Source: Chloroflexota bacterium
GTDB lineage: Bacteria; Chloroflexota; Anaerolineae; Anaerolineales; Villigracilaceae
Direction of reading: 5' to 3'
Length of the DNA: 64,000 bases
Assembly (NCBI GenBank): GCA_016235425.1
Contig: JACRLC010000033.1
Coordinates: 1-64,000, forward strand
Each line of letters starts with the position of its first letter. Position 1 is the stretch's first letter. Of the stretch, positions 54,801-63,165 are shown in pieces. Below the pieces are notes generated by a model. It saw nothing but the letters and a program-made list of their open reading frames with translations, was not told the origin of the DNA and did not search any database. Position numbers and translations under genes: made by a program.

Positions 54801-55821
54801 AATGTCTCGTCTTGAAGAAGCTATGCGGATAGTTGAGGATGGTTTGTTGCTTGCTCATCAATTGGGTAAGCATGCTGTTGAAAGCAAGCTGCTTAGTGGC
54901 ATGGGGTTGATCGCGCTTGAACAGGGAGAACACGCTCTTGCACTAGAGAGTTTCCAGGAAGCGCTCAAAATCGCACGTGAATTGAAAAACAGGCGGCTCG
55001 AATCGGCGGCTTTGAGAAATCTTTCCCTTGCTGTAGTGGCTGTACATGGAGATTATTCCTCCGCCCGAGAGTGTTATTTGCAGGCGTATGTTATTGATCA
55101 CGAAAGTGGCGACCGATATGCCGAAGGCGGCATTTTGGGGAATATTGGATGGCTGGCCAGTTTAAGCGGAGACTTTTTTTCTGCGCGAAAGTACTTGGAG
55201 CAGGCTTTGATTATTAATCGCGAAGTTGGCTCCTTGTATCAGGAATTGACCGGATTGATCAATTTAAGCTCGCTACTATGCATGATGGGAGACGCGACGC
55301 TCGCATTGAAATATGCCAGCGACGGGTATGAGATTTGTCAAAAAACTCATGATCGCTCTGGCGAAGGCTGGGTTTTCTTGAATATGGGGCACGCTTATTT
55401 GCTGATGGGGAAACTGGATGAAGCCGTGAAATCTTATGAGCGGTGCAGGGTCATACGCGAAGAACTAAATCAGCCCAATCTGGCGGCGGAAGCGATCGCT
55501 GGCCTTGTTCAAATTGCTTTGCAAACAGACAATTTGCCAACGATGTGGACCTGGTCTGAAAAAATATATTCCCAAATAGAAAATGGCAATACGTTTGCGG
55601 GTGCAGACGATCCTCTGCGTGTTTATTATGCCTGTTATCAGGCCTTTGAAAAAATTCGAGACCCGCGCTTCAAATTTGTGTTGCGGAAGGCATTGCAACT
55701 ACTAGAAGCACAGGTCTCAAAACTTCAGAATGAAACGGAACGCCGGATGTACATTGAGAATGTCCCTTGGCGATATGCAATTTTTCACACAGGACAGGCA
55801 CTCAAAATCTCTAGTGATTAG
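51847..55821 (+). CDS. Tandem class III nucleotidyl cyclase, AAA/NACHT-like ATPase and TPR protein
   Basis: 1324 residues, like mammalian soluble adenylyl cyclase in plan. C1 (about 30-165) has the metal Asp pair in GLFVDLSGFSRMA and GYAGDAFIAIFP. C2 (about 255-400) has LFIDIPAGISDEE and WGVNLAARLMEHSG. The ATPase (about 440-800) has Walker A GDAGIGKSRLL near residue 464 and Walker B LFIEDLHWLDDD. TPR-like repeats from about 830 to 1290 include ALAYLQEAL-style helices (SFQEALKIARELKN). From about 54360 the DNA becomes markedly more AT-rich and changes codon style. TAAAAT lies 9 bases before the ATG. Confidence 0.85.
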   Translation: MSKQMRKLVPNLILEKYRAGEMRGSLQAAGLFVDLSGFSRMADALARHGHHGAETLTEVMRLIFEPLVSAVYSQDGFVVGYAGDAFIAIFPARPAQSPAAMRCLSAASVMQAHVKSNAEIQTRFGSFPISIKVGLGDGETTWQMFTSEDRTRATFCIRGECVRNAVKAEEHAHPGQIIAHERFFETIRNAVAPHVSLSGKETCRVTAARVDDCYQLLDIDSVLPAPRLISDPEPDPAIIRIFAPEQILRLPIVGEFRQVVNLFIDIPAGISDEELMAPFMKTVYALQKRYGGYFLRPELGDKGFNLLMFWGAPTAHETDIVRAINFMLELVERTKLDYRAGLTYRTAYSGFMGVDLREDYTAYGWGVNLAARLMEHSGRNEIWMDEEIARRAEKYFEINPRGEFNFKGFEHKLKAYVLVGRKAVSETVYMGELVGRRAELEILHSFIEPLREGKFAGAMVVQGDAGIGKSRLLHTFQTSVESPVGWVVGQSDEILRQSFSPFRNWLEKRFGFEQGQSNETNLNSLMTRLQKLIEATPDPDLAAELTRTSSVLAALLNLTQENSLYQQLDAKGRYENTLIALSALLRAESLQKPLILFIEDLHWLDDDTRAFLSYLVRTVLAEPGKTYPLAIIGTQRPDAKPLDIGNEAYQFQVKLGALTSSDLSQIAENILGHPVRVELLELLFQRSDGNPFFAEQILHYLVDNNLLFLGADGFFETKSDTADALPTDVNALLIARLDSLAEDVRETVQTASVLGREFEVRLLAEMLRGDQNITEKVADAEKHGIWVALDEIQYIFRHALLRDAAYSMQLLARQIQLHEIALTAMETLYAAELENHYGELAFHAERTQLTEKAIQYLTLAGKQAAGRYQNAIAVDYFTRALALVPDADLQTQYDLIYERAVVYQNTSNRSLQLQDIGALDGFSAKLQDPIKTAKAMYLRSYYLVTMGDHAGGYEISKQVIDQSLKFGDDETALDAYSIMGSSLWRMSRLEEAMRIVEDGLLLAHQLGKHAVESKLLSGMGLIALEQGEHALALESFQEALKIARELKNRRLESAALRNLSLAVVAVHGDYSSARECYLQAYVIDHESGDRYAEGGILGNIGWLASLSGDFFSARKYLEQALIINREVGSLYQELTGLINLSSLLCMMGDATLALKYASDGYEICQKTHDRSGEGWVFLNMGHAYLLMGKLDEAVKSYERCRVIREELNQPNLAAEAIAGLVQIALQTDNLPTMWTWSEKIYSQIENGNTFAGADDPLRVYYACYQAFEKIRDPRFKFVLRKALQLLEAQVSKLQNETERRMYIENVPWRYAIFHTGQALKISSD

Positions 55822-55823
55822 AC

Positions 55824-56222
55824 TTACGGCCAAGCACCGGAGCCAGGATCACCCACGTTCAACTTGACTCGACCGTTTTTCCTTAGCTCATCGGTAGCAT
55901 CGTGGAGTCCCCCATCGTAATAGAAAAAGAGCATCTTTCCTTCTTCCAAACTTACTGTGATGTAATACTCCACATTAGCATACCCGTTCTTCTTCCCATC
56001 CTTCTTGTTGTACACACTGAAATTTGCAAACCAATTGATTGGCTGTCCTTGCCAGGTGGGAAGCGGAGTTGGGAGTTTATCGAAAACATCATTGTCTGTC
56101 TTTTCCTCCACGATGTGAGTGTCGGTGTCGCCTGAATTGACGAACTCGAGGGTCAGGTCGCGGTTGTCTTTTCCTTTGATCTTGAATTTCCCATTGACCG
56201 GTGTAACATCTTTCTTTGCCAT
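55824..56222 (-). CDS. Hypothetical small protein
   Basis: 132 residues with a good AGGAGG site before the ATG at 56222. The acidic, beta-rich text includes KFKIKGKDNRDLTLEFVNSG and ANVEYYITVSLEEGKMLFFYY. No signal peptide and no known motif is seen. It is tail to tail with the cyclase gene, 2 bases apart. A TATAAT-like -10 on the minus strand is at 56263-56268. I do not recognise the family. Confidence 0.7.
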   Translation of the reverse strand: MAKKDVTPVNGKFKIKGKDNRDLTLEFVNSGDTDTHIVEEKTDNDVFDKLPTPLPTWQGQPINWFANFSVYNKKDGKKNGYANVEYYITVSLEEGKMLFFYYDGGLHDATDELRKNGRVKLNVGDPGSGAWP

Positions 56223-56286
56223 TCTAGCCTCCTGTTTGGAATGAAAATAACGACCGTTTGCATTATAGCCCTGAAAGCCTTTCCTG

Positions 56287-56862
56287 ATGCGTTACATTAT
56301 CATAAACAAACCCCACGGCGTCCTCTCGCAATTCACCGACGAAGGCACCGGCCATCCCACACTCAAGCAATTCGTTGACGTGCCGAACGTCTACGCGGCG
56401 GGCCGCCTCGACCGTGATAGCGAAGGTCTGTTGTTGCTTACAGACGACGGCGCGCTGATCAAGAAATTAACCGACCCGCAACACCACATCGAAAAAACAT
56501 ACTGGGTTTTGGTGGAGGGGATTCCGACTCAAGAGGCTTTGACCCAACTCTCAAGCGGAATCCAGCTCAAGGGATATTTGACCCGCCCCGCGCATGTCCG
56601 CCTCATTCCGCCCCCGAACCTGCCGCCGCGGCCCAAGCCTGTCACACCCCACGGCCCCACCGTGTGGATCGAGATCAAACTGCGCGAAGGAAAGAAGCGT
56701 CAGATCCGCCACATGACCGCCGCCGTGGGATTGTTCACACTGCGGTTGGTTCGGGTTGCAATTGGCGATATTCAACTGGGTGATTTGCCTGTTGGAAAAT
56801 GGCGTGAGCTGACACCTACTGAAGCTAAACGGTTAAAAAAAATAAGGCGCAGTATTTTCTAG
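56287..56862 (+). CDS. rluE: 23S rRNA pseudouridine synthase, RluE-type
   Basis: 191 residues, without an S4 domain, as in RluE. The start YIIINKPHGVLSQFTDEG is the RluE family phrase. The catalytic Asp is in VYAAGRLDRDSEGLLLLTDDG (Asp near residue 40), and the C-terminal KEGKKRQIRHMTAAVG is the RNA-grip. It makes one pseudouridine in 23S rRNA. Single gene with no operon partner. Confidence 0.93.
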   Translation: MRYIIINKPHGVLSQFTDEGTGHPTLKQFVDVPNVYAAGRLDRDSEGLLLLTDDGALIKKLTDPQHHIEKTYWVLVEGIPTQEALTQLSSGIQLKGYLTRPAHVRLIPPPNLPPRPKPVTPHGPTVWIEIKLREGKKRQIRHMTAAVGLFTLRLVRVAIGDIQLGDLPVGKWRELTPTEAKRLKKIRRSIF

Positions 56863-56902
56863 CCACCCGACACTTTTAGATCAGTTGCTAGTGAACAGCA
56901 GT

Positions 56903-56941
56903 AAAAAAAAGTTTGTCCAGCAGTTCAACTGCTGGACAAAC
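56903..56941 (-). terminator. Terminator of the Agl23-NHL gene
   Basis: On the minus strand a 15-base perfect stem (GTTTGTCCAGCAGTT arms around a single base) is followed by eight T (A-run 56903-56910 on +). Confidence 0.9.
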
Positions 56942-56966
56942 CAAAAGGGAGAAGGCGGGGGTGAGG

Positions 56967-59900
56967 CTATGGCAATGTAAATCTCAGAACACGGTTATAC
57001 AAACCGTCCGTTACCCACACATGACCATCGGGATCGACCGCGATACCGGAGGCAAGCCCGAAGGCCGTGTTCCCATCGGCGAGATCGCCCCAGACACGCA
57101 CGAGCTGTCCGTCCACGTCAAATTCCATCACGCGATAACCTTCGGGGTCGGTGATAAACACGTGACCCGCATCATTTACCGCGATAAATGGCTTGTTCTC
57201 CAGCGATTGACCGAACCAGCCATACACGTCCCATTGTTTGGCGGGGATATATTGCGTGCCGTCGGCTGAGGGGAAGAACGTCTGCACGCGCTGGTTCCAC
57301 GTATCGGTGACGTAGACCATGCCTTCCTTATCAACTGCGACGCCGACCGGCTCGTCGAATTGACCGTTGTCGAGGCCTGCCGAGCCAAACTGCGCGATGA
57401 AGTTCCCGTCCGCATCAAACACGACGATGCGCTTGTTTCCGGTATCAGTGACATATACCCGCCCCTGGGAATCGACTGCGATACCGCGCGGCCCGTAGAA
57501 TGCATCCGGCGTTTCACCCTGGCCGAAGAAGCCCCATTGCTTGATGAACTTCCCGGTGGCGGTAAATTTTTGAACGCGGTGATTCCACGTGTCTGTTACA
57601 TAGACCGAGCCGTCCGGTCCCACCGCGACGCCCCAGGGCTCGTTGAATGTTCCGGGATCCGCGGGAGAGGAGACGCCGTCTGCGAAGGAACCCCATTCCT
57701 GCAGGAGTTTTCCGTCAACATCCAGGTGAACGATGCGATGATTGCGCGAGTCGGCCGCGTAGAATGTTCCATTCGATGCAAAGGCCAGCGAGCGCGGCGC
57801 GTTCAGGTTGACAGGGTTTTGTTCCTGTGCAGCATCGAGGACCACATCCGCGGCTAACGCGATCACCTTACCTTCCGTGGGGTCCACCACATCTTCCACC
57901 TCGCTTGGTCCAACGCCGTAATTCCAAATTTGCGAAGCCACATCCTTGCGGATATAGAGCCGCATTTGATCGGCTGGCTGCCAGGTTGTGAGTGTAAGGT
58001 CGCCGCGCCCCGTGGCCTGCGCGTAGAGTGTGTAATCGCGGTTCATCCAAATCTGGATGATGCCGGCGCGCACGTTCGGGTCGGTGAATGCGGAACAGAA
58101 GCGGGAATAATCCTTTGACTTGAAAAGTTTGAAGAAGCCAAGCAGACCCTTGCAGGAATAGTTCGGGTCGAAAGGCATGCCCGGATCGCGCTCGGTGACC
58201 ACGTTAAAGTAATCCTGCATCGGCCACCACATGCGGATATAGTCAATGCGATAATAGCCCGGTCCGAGCGCAGGTTCGATCTTGTCGAAGTTCTTCTGGT
58301 CAACGATGACCACCGTGGAATCGCGCAAGGAGCGCGTGGGCTGGTCGAAGGAACGCTGGTCGGTGAAATCGCGCAGATACCAGACGAACGGCCACGAGAC
58401 GCCCGTATCCGGCGCGCTGGCATCGTAGGCAAGCGCCACCCCCATGCCGCCCGTGGTGCGCTCGGAAATTTCCTGCGCCTGCGAGATCACTTCTTTAATT
58501 CCGGTCGCGCCATGTGCATAGACGAGGAATTCCGTGGGCTGGTCGTAGGTGATGTACGAAGCGCGGAACGCGGCGCGCGCGGTGAGAACTGCCAGAAGCG
58601 CGAAGAAGGTCAGCGTGAAGACGTGGCGTACATGGTTTCCACCCCAATCACGCAGGAGGTAGGTTACGGAAAAGGCGCTGATGACCGCCACAATTGCGGG
58701 AAGCAGGAACGCGCTGGTTGCCTGCAATTGCACGAGTTCCTTGCCCTGGAACGGCGGATTGGGTCCCGTCAGCGCAAGCAGGACGCCCATGATGCTGGTG
58801 ATGAAGATGGCAGTGGTTGCAAGGACGAGCGGAGCGCGGCGCTCGCACAATCCCTGCCAGTCTGTGGTTTCAACGATATGTCCCAGTGCCCAGCCGGTGA
58901 TCAGGATCATCGGCCATGCCATGTGATAGGTCAGCCAGGGCATGCGTTCGCCTGCCAGCGACAGGGCGATGATGATTGTAAAGCTCCACCAGGTGAGCAA
59001 GCTGAACGTGTTGGGGAAATTGGCTTCCTCGGTGGCCTGTTCCTCTGCGATCTCTTCGGCAGGGATGAGACCTTCGCTGCCTTCTGTTTCTTTCGATGTT
59101 TCCAGGCGTGCAGGTTTGATTCTGCGGCGCAGCCCAAGAATGAGCGCAAGGAAAAGTCCCAGCGCGGGCAGGAATTCGTAGACCGGGATTTGGATGAGAA
59201 TGTAGTAGTACCACGGCTGACTGCCGCGCTCCACACCTTGCTGGACGATCCAGTAACCAAGCGAGCCGATACTCCCGGTGAAGAAACCGTCGCTGTTGGT
59301 GAAGACGGTTGTGAAGAAAATGGTATACGGAACCCAGAAGACCAGTGCGACCTTCCACCACAACTCCTTGTTCCAGATCAAGCCGGCAATCGCGGAGACA
59401 ATGAACATGGCAACGAGGAACCCGCCGATGACCCAGATGGACTTCGGGTCGGATAACATGTTTTGCACTTCCGCAGCTTCAGCGGGGATGGACACGTGCA
59501 ACCATCGCTCCAGCCATTTGACCGGGAAGGGCGATAACATCGGCAGGACGATCATGCCGGTGAGCATCAGCAGGTCAAATGAGCGTTCGGAGCGGATGCC
59601 GCCCCACGTGTAGCCGCGGATGAGGAAAAATGCCGCGGCGATGATGGCAAGGATTCCCGCCAGGGCGATGACGGATGTCGGTGAAATGGAACCAGCTTCG
59701 GGCGGGGCAAGAGGCGATTCTGTCGAAAGGGGATCGGCTGGGGCCGCGGTTTCGGCTCCAGTCAACGTGCCCTGGTCGCGGGTGTAGAGTCCGTATCCCG
59801 CAGCCGCGCCGACGAGAAGGATCGCAACCCCCAGCGCGATGATGAAGGGGCGATAGTCGCTTGCGCGGCCCTGCCACGGGCGGCGCGTGACCTGCGCGAT

Positions 59901-60509
59901 GAAGTAGATCACGAAAAAGAGCAAAGCCTGTGCGGCGTAAATGAAGGCAGTCTCCTTCGTCAGGAAATGCAGGAGCATTGCGGCCGCGAACATGTAAATA
60001 TATTTTTTGCCGCCCGCTTCGAGATGGCGCAAAATGGCGTACAGCATGATCACACCTGCAAGCCCGGTGTAGGATTCGTTGCGGACGTAGCGCGAGTAAT
60101 AAAGCATGTACGGCGAAATGACCATCAGAAAGCCTGCGATCAACGCGCCCCATTTGCCGAGGTAGCGCCGCCAGTACCAGACCATCCAAATGGTTGCGAT
60201 GCCGGCCAGGGCGGCGGGAATTCTCGAAGTGAAGTCGCTTGCGCCGAAGAGGAAATACGAAAGCGCGATCATGTGGAATTGCAAAGGCCCGTGCATCATG
60301 GGCGAGTGTTCGTAGCCCTGGCCGCGATAGAGTAGCCACGAAAAATAGGTGTGCAGGCTTTCGTCGTGACTCATGACGCGCGTGCCGAGATCGTAAAAAC
60401 GCGTGACGATTGCCAGCAGGATGACTGCGGCAAAGATCACGATTTCATTTGTAATGGAGGGAAGGGCGGGGTGGATGGGTCGTTCGAGCCAGTTGCGTTT
60501 TTGTTCCAT
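56967..60509 (-). CDS. TIGR03663/Agl23-like membrane glycosyltransferase with NHL repeats
   Basis: 1180 residues. Residues 1-650 are a GT39-like polytopic part of about 13 helices with catalytic-region SHDESLHTYFSW after the first helix, and HSPMMHGPLQFHMIAL. A soluble domain follows (650-890). Then, from about 905, come six NHL propeller blades, each of the form EPWGVAVGPDGSVYVTDTWN, ending with the sequence RVLRFTLP. The NHL propeller would lie outside and may bind or position the glycan target. This fused form is typical of Chloroflexota. Substrate unknown. A -35/-10 pair and a strong terminator flank it. Confidence 0.88.
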   Translation of the reverse strand: MEQKRNWLERPIHPALPSITNEIVIFAAVILLAIVTRFYDLGTRVMSHDESLHTYFSWLLYRGQGYEHSPMMHGPLQFHMIALSYFLFGASDFTSRIPAALAGIATIWMVWYWRRYLGKWGALIAGFLMVISPYMLYYSRYVRNESYTGLAGVIMLYAILRHLEAGGKKYIYMFAAAMLLHFLTKETAFIYAAQALLFFVIYFIAQVTRRPWQGRASDYRPFIIALGVAILLVGAAAGYGLYTRDQGTLTGAETAAPADPLSTESPLAPPEAGSISPTSVIALAGILAIIAAAFFLIRGYTWGGIRSERSFDLLMLTGMIVLPMLSPFPVKWLERWLHVSIPAEAAEVQNMLSDPKSIWVIGGFLVAMFIVSAIAGLIWNKELWWKVALVFWVPYTIFFTTVFTNSDGFFTGSIGSLGYWIVQQGVERGSQPWYYYILIQIPVYEFLPALGLFLALILGLRRRIKPARLETSKETEGSEGLIPAEEIAEEQATEEANFPNTFSLLTWWSFTIIIALSLAGERMPWLTYHMAWPMILITGWALGHIVETTDWQGLCERRAPLVLATTAIFITSIMGVLLALTGPNPPFQGKELVQLQATSAFLLPAIVAVISAFSVTYLLRDWGGNHVRHVFTLTFFALLAVLTARAAFRASYITYDQPTEFLVYAHGATGIKEVISQAQEISERTTGGMGVALAYDASAPDTGVSWPFVWYLRDFTDQRSFDQPTRSLRDSTVVIVDQKNFDKIEPALGPGYYRIDYIRMWWPMQDYFNVVTERDPGMPFDPNYSCKGLLGFFKLFKSKDYSRFCSAFTDPNVRAGIIQIWMNRDYTLYAQATGRGDLTLTTWQPADQMRLYIRKDVASQIWNYGVGPSEVEDVVDPTEGKVIALAADVVLDAAQEQNPVNLNAPRSLAFASNGTFYAADSRNHRIVHLDVDGKLLQEWGSFADGVSSPADPGTFNEPWGVAVGPDGSVYVTDTWNHRVQKFTATGKFIKQWGFFGQGETPDAFYGPRGIAVDSQGRVYVTDTGNKRIVVFDADGNFIAQFGSAGLDNGQFDEPVGVAVDKEGMVYVTDTWNQRVQTFFPSADGTQYIPAKQWDVYGWFGQSLENKPFIAVNDAGHVFITDPEGYRVMEFDVDGQLVRVWGDLADGNTAFGLASGIAVDPDGHVWVTDGLYNRVLRFTLP

Positions 60510-60548
60510 TTGTTTTCACCGTAAGTTTTTATTCTCAAAAGTTGACTG

Positions 60549-60577
60549 ACTATACTTCATGAAAGATGTTCTGACAA
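60549..60577 (-). promoter_or_regulatory. Promoter of the Agl23-NHL gene
   Basis: On the minus strand TTGTCA (60572-60577), 17 bases, then TATAGT (60549-60554). Confidence 0.6.
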
Positions 60578-60591
60578 GTTCGCTTGTAGAA

Positions 60592-60655
60592 AGGTGACAG
60601 TCACTTTTGCGAAGCACCCCGAAGTGAAACGGAGGGGGCGAAGTGACTGTCACCT
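60592..60655. repeat. Long inverted repeat between the Agl23 and anti-sigma genes
   Basis: AGGTGACAGTCACTT at 60592-60606 and its perfect complement AAGTGACTGTCACCT at 60641-60655 around a 34-base loop. It lies just beyond the stop of the anti-sigma gene and may act as a terminator. Each arm is itself near-palindromic (GTGACAGTCAC). Confidence 0.75.
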
Positions 60656-60665
60656 GCTTATGTTT

Positions 60666-61343
60666 TTATCCGGGAGTGTAAGTAATCGCTTCGATTTGCG
60701 GAGTAATGGTGATGGTGTTCGTGGGGACATTAGTTGTGCCCGTTGGCGTGAAATTGCAGAGCGGTATTTTCAACTCCATGGATAGTTTTACAACTTCTGT
60801 TTCCATGTTGTTTAATTTCATGATGTCTTCTTCTGTTACCGAGAATTGATGAGCAATGCTTTCCAGCGTGTCATTTTTCTGTACCTGATAAGAGACAAAA
60901 CTGCAACCTTGAAACAAAATGTGTGTGACCGTTTGCTGGATGGAAGGGGTTGGGACGGGCGGCGCGCTGGTTGGCAGATTTGGGGAGATTGCCAGGCTGG
61001 ATAAGGAAATTTGCCAAAGACCGATCACAGTGACGATGAGGGCAAGCGCCATCGCTATTATGCGCGTAGGCACTAAGTTGACCATGTTCCCAATCTTCCG
61101 TGATTTCCCTTTAGCTTGATTGCTCACTAACCCGATGGACAATGGGGCAGGGGCAAGATTCCACCGGCTTTGCATAACACGGCGCAAAATGGCTTCCAGT
61201 TCGCTAAGTTCGGAGGCGTAGGCAATGCACTCGCTACATTCAAGGAGATGCGCGTCGAGCAACTTTCGTTGTTCGGCTAGCAGTGTTTTATCCGCTTTCT
61301 GTTGGATAAGCTCGCGGGCTTGTGCGTGTGTTAATTGGGTCAC
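60666..61343 (-). CDS. Zinc-finger anti-sigma factor with extracytoplasmic LysM domain
   Basis: 225 residues. The N-terminal anti-sigma zinc finger is His32-x3-Cys36-x2-Cys39 (AHLLECSEC). A single membrane helix near 95-112 (MALALIVTVIGLWQISL) is followed by an external linker and a LysM domain near 153-195 (YQVQKNDTLESIAHQFSVTE). LysM binds peptidoglycan or chitin sugars, so this factor could release its sigma partner in response to wall state. It starts 3 bases after the sigma stop. LysM as the sensing domain is uncommon for anti-sigma factors. Confidence 0.88.
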   Translation of the reverse strand: MTQLTHAQARELIQQKADKTLLAEQRKLLDAHLLECSECIAYASELSELEAILRRVMQSRWNLAPAPLSIGLVSNQAKGKSRKIGNMVNLVPTRIIAMALALIVTVIGLWQISLSSLAISPNLPTSAPPVPTPSIQQTVTHILFQGCSFVSYQVQKNDTLESIAHQFSVTEEDIMKLNNMETEVVKLSMELKIPLCNFTPTGTTNVPTNTITITPQIEAITYTPG

Positions 61344-61346
61344 AGG

Positions 61347-61904
61347 TTATTCTCCGTGTAACAGTGACAGTGCGGTTCTTAATCGTTCACGGGCGATGTG
61401 CAGGCGTGAATGAACGGTTCCTTCGCTGATCGAAAGGATTTCCGAAATCTCCGCAATGGACAACTCATGAAAGTAGCGGAGAATGACAACCATCCGATGC
61501 CGTTCATCCAATTTGTTCAGCGACCTCCATAGCGCGGCTTCCTTCTCGTTTTGGATAACCACGTCCTCCGGCAAAGACGGCTTTTGCGTCTCAACCTGGA
61601 AAACAGATGTCAGCGTTGTCCTTAATCGCTCCAGGATCTTCCGCTTTCGCAAATGGCTTCGGCTGACGTTTAGCGCAATTTTATAAAGCCACGCCTTGAA
61701 GGACGACCTGTCCTCGTAGGCTCGCAAAGATTTCAGTGCGGAAATGAAAGTCTCCTGAGTCGCCTCGCTGGCCTCAACCGGATCGTTGACGATGGAAAGC
61801 GCCAGCTTGAACACGCCCGCCTCGTACTGGCGGACAAGCATTTCGATTGCACGTTGATCTCCTTCCATGCAATCCGAAATGAGCGATGCTTCAGTGATGT
61901 TCAT
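61347..61904 (-). CDS. ECF-type RNA polymerase sigma factor
   Basis: 185 residues from ATG 61904, though in-frame starts at 61946 (ATG) and 61973 (TTG) are possible. Region 2 has AIEMLVRQYEAGVFKLAL and SFKAWLYKIALNVSRSHLRK, region 4 RHRMVVILRYFHELSIAEIS and EGTVHSRLHIARERL. Regions 1.1 and 3 are absent, as in ECF factors. Paired with the anti-sigma gene directly downstream. The target promoters are not identifiable here. Confidence 0.93.
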   Translation of the reverse strand: MNITEASLISDCMEGDQRAIEMLVRQYEAGVFKLALSIVNDPVEASEATQETFISALKSLRAYEDRSSFKAWLYKIALNVSRSHLRKRKILERLRTTLTSVFQVETQKPSLPEDVVIQNEKEAALWRSLNKLDERHRMVVILRYFHELSIAEISEILSISEGTVHSRLHIARERLRTALSLLHGE

Positions 61905-61983
61905 GCTTTCTGAATCATTAACGCTTGTCAGGTTGAAAACCTTCATGGGAATTTCGATACTTCGTGTAGCCAATTAACCACAA

Positions 61984-63132
61984 TCATTTTTTGAAACTAT
62001 TTTCCCCAGAAGAAACAACACCTGCCAATTGACCGCATCCCGCCTGAATATCCACTCCCCGACGCATACGAATCGTGCATGGGACCCCGGCCTGCTCCAG
62101 CGATTCTTTGAATTGCGCAGCCCTTTCACGGGACGTCGCCTGGCCGGAGTATCCTGTGGTGGGGTTGAGGGGGATGGCGTTCACGTGGATCATTCCGCGC
62201 TGAGCGTAGTCGAAGCGGGTGAATAGCCGCGCGGCGAGTTTCCTCGCAACCTCGGGCGTGTCGTTGACTCCGTTGATCAGCGCCCATTCAAAGGTCACGC
62301 GGCGATGCGTTTTTTCGACGTAGTATTTGCACGCCTCGATCACTTCGTCAATCCTGTAGCGCTTGTTGACCGGCATGATCGCGAGACGTTCGCTGTCCTC
62401 CGCGGCGTGGAGGGAGATAGCTAAATTCACCTGCCGCTGTTCATCCGCGAAGCGCTTGATCTGCGGGACGAGCCCGACGGTTGAAATCGTAAACCGACGC
62501 GCTCCGAAGTTGTAGCCGTCGGAGTCGTTGAGCCGGTCAATGGCGGCCATCGTGTTCTCGTAGTTGTGGAAGGGTTCGCCCATGCCCATCAAAACGACGT
62601 TCGTGACGTTCTGATTCTCTTCCTTCAACATGCGCGCGTAGTAAATGACCTGCGCCACGATCTCGCCGCTCGTGAGGTGACGCTTGAATCCCATCTGTCC
62701 CGTCGCGCAGAAGACACAGCCCATCGCGCAACCGGCCTGCGTGGAAATGCAGAGCGTGCGGCGATCTTTAGCCCCTCTCCCGCCGGGAGCCCCACTGGGG
62801 TGCTTCGCGAAGGGGTTGGGGTGAGGGCCATCCGCAGAATCGCCGTAGCGCATGAGCACGGCTTCGATGACCTGCCCATCATGGAGCTCGAACAGGGTCT
62901 TGCGCGTTTGTTTATCGGATGAATCGAGGTAGAGCTTCGGCTTGAGAGGCGAGAAGTTGAGATTCTCCGCCAGCTTGTCGCGCAGTGATTTCGGTAAATT
63001 GGTAAATTGATCGGGTGAGGTGTAGAGATGCTGGTACAGTCCCTGCCAGATTTGTTTTGCGCGGTAGGCGGGTTCGTCCCAGCCTTTGAGAATGGACGTG
63101 AGGGTCGGGAGGTCTAAATCGCAGATGAGCAT
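61984..63132 (-). CDS. rlmN: Dual-specificity 23S rRNA/tRNA A2503 methyltransferase RlmN
   Basis: 382 residues, radical SAM enzyme. The cluster cysteines are in GCAMGCVFCATG and the methylated Cys is in DIQAGCGQLAG near the C-terminus. GMGEPFHNYENTMAAI is the SAM/glycine region. Two parts are repeat-derived additions: residues about 96-121 (DGPHPNPFAKHPSGAPGGRG) and about 303-312 (RFDYAQRGM). Both sit between conserved blocks, so the enzyme probably tolerates them as loops. Gene is head of the sigma/anti-sigma run, 10 bases upstream of the latter's longest frame. Confidence 0.95.
   Translation of the reverse strand: MLICDLDLPTLTSILKGWDEPAYRAKQIWQGLYQHLYTSPDQFTNLPKSLRDKLAENLNFSPLKPKLYLDSSDKQTRKTLFELHDGQVIEAVLMRYGDSADGPHPNPFAKHPSGAPGGRGAKDRRTLCISTQAGCAMGCVFCATGQMGFKRHLTSGEIVAQVIYYARMLKEENQNVTNVVLMGMGEPFHNYENTMAAIDRLNDSDGYNFGARRFTISTVGLVPQIKRFADEQRQVNLAISLHAAEDSERLAIMPVNKRYRIDEVIEACKYYVEKTHRRVTFEWALINGVNDTPEVARKLAARLFTRFDYAQRGMIHVNAIPLNPTTGYSGQATSRERAAQFKESLEQAGVPCTIRMRRGVDIQAGCGQLAGVVSSGENSFKK
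62196..62224 (-). repeat. In-frame repeat 2 in rlmN
   Basis: On the minus strand CGCTTCGACTACGCTCAGCG, the clearest CTTCGACTACGCTCAG unit in the window. It encodes RFDYAQRG. Confidence 0.65.
62771..62829 (-). repeat. In-frame repeat 1 in rlmN
   Basis: CCCTCACCCCAACCCCTTCG at one side and GGGAGAGGGGC at the other (minus strand), with an inner CACCCCAGTGGGG palindrome. It encodes HPNPFAKHPSGAPGGRG. Confidence 0.7.
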
Positions 63133-63165
63133 GGGGAGTATGATACCAGACTGGCGCGTTCCAGT

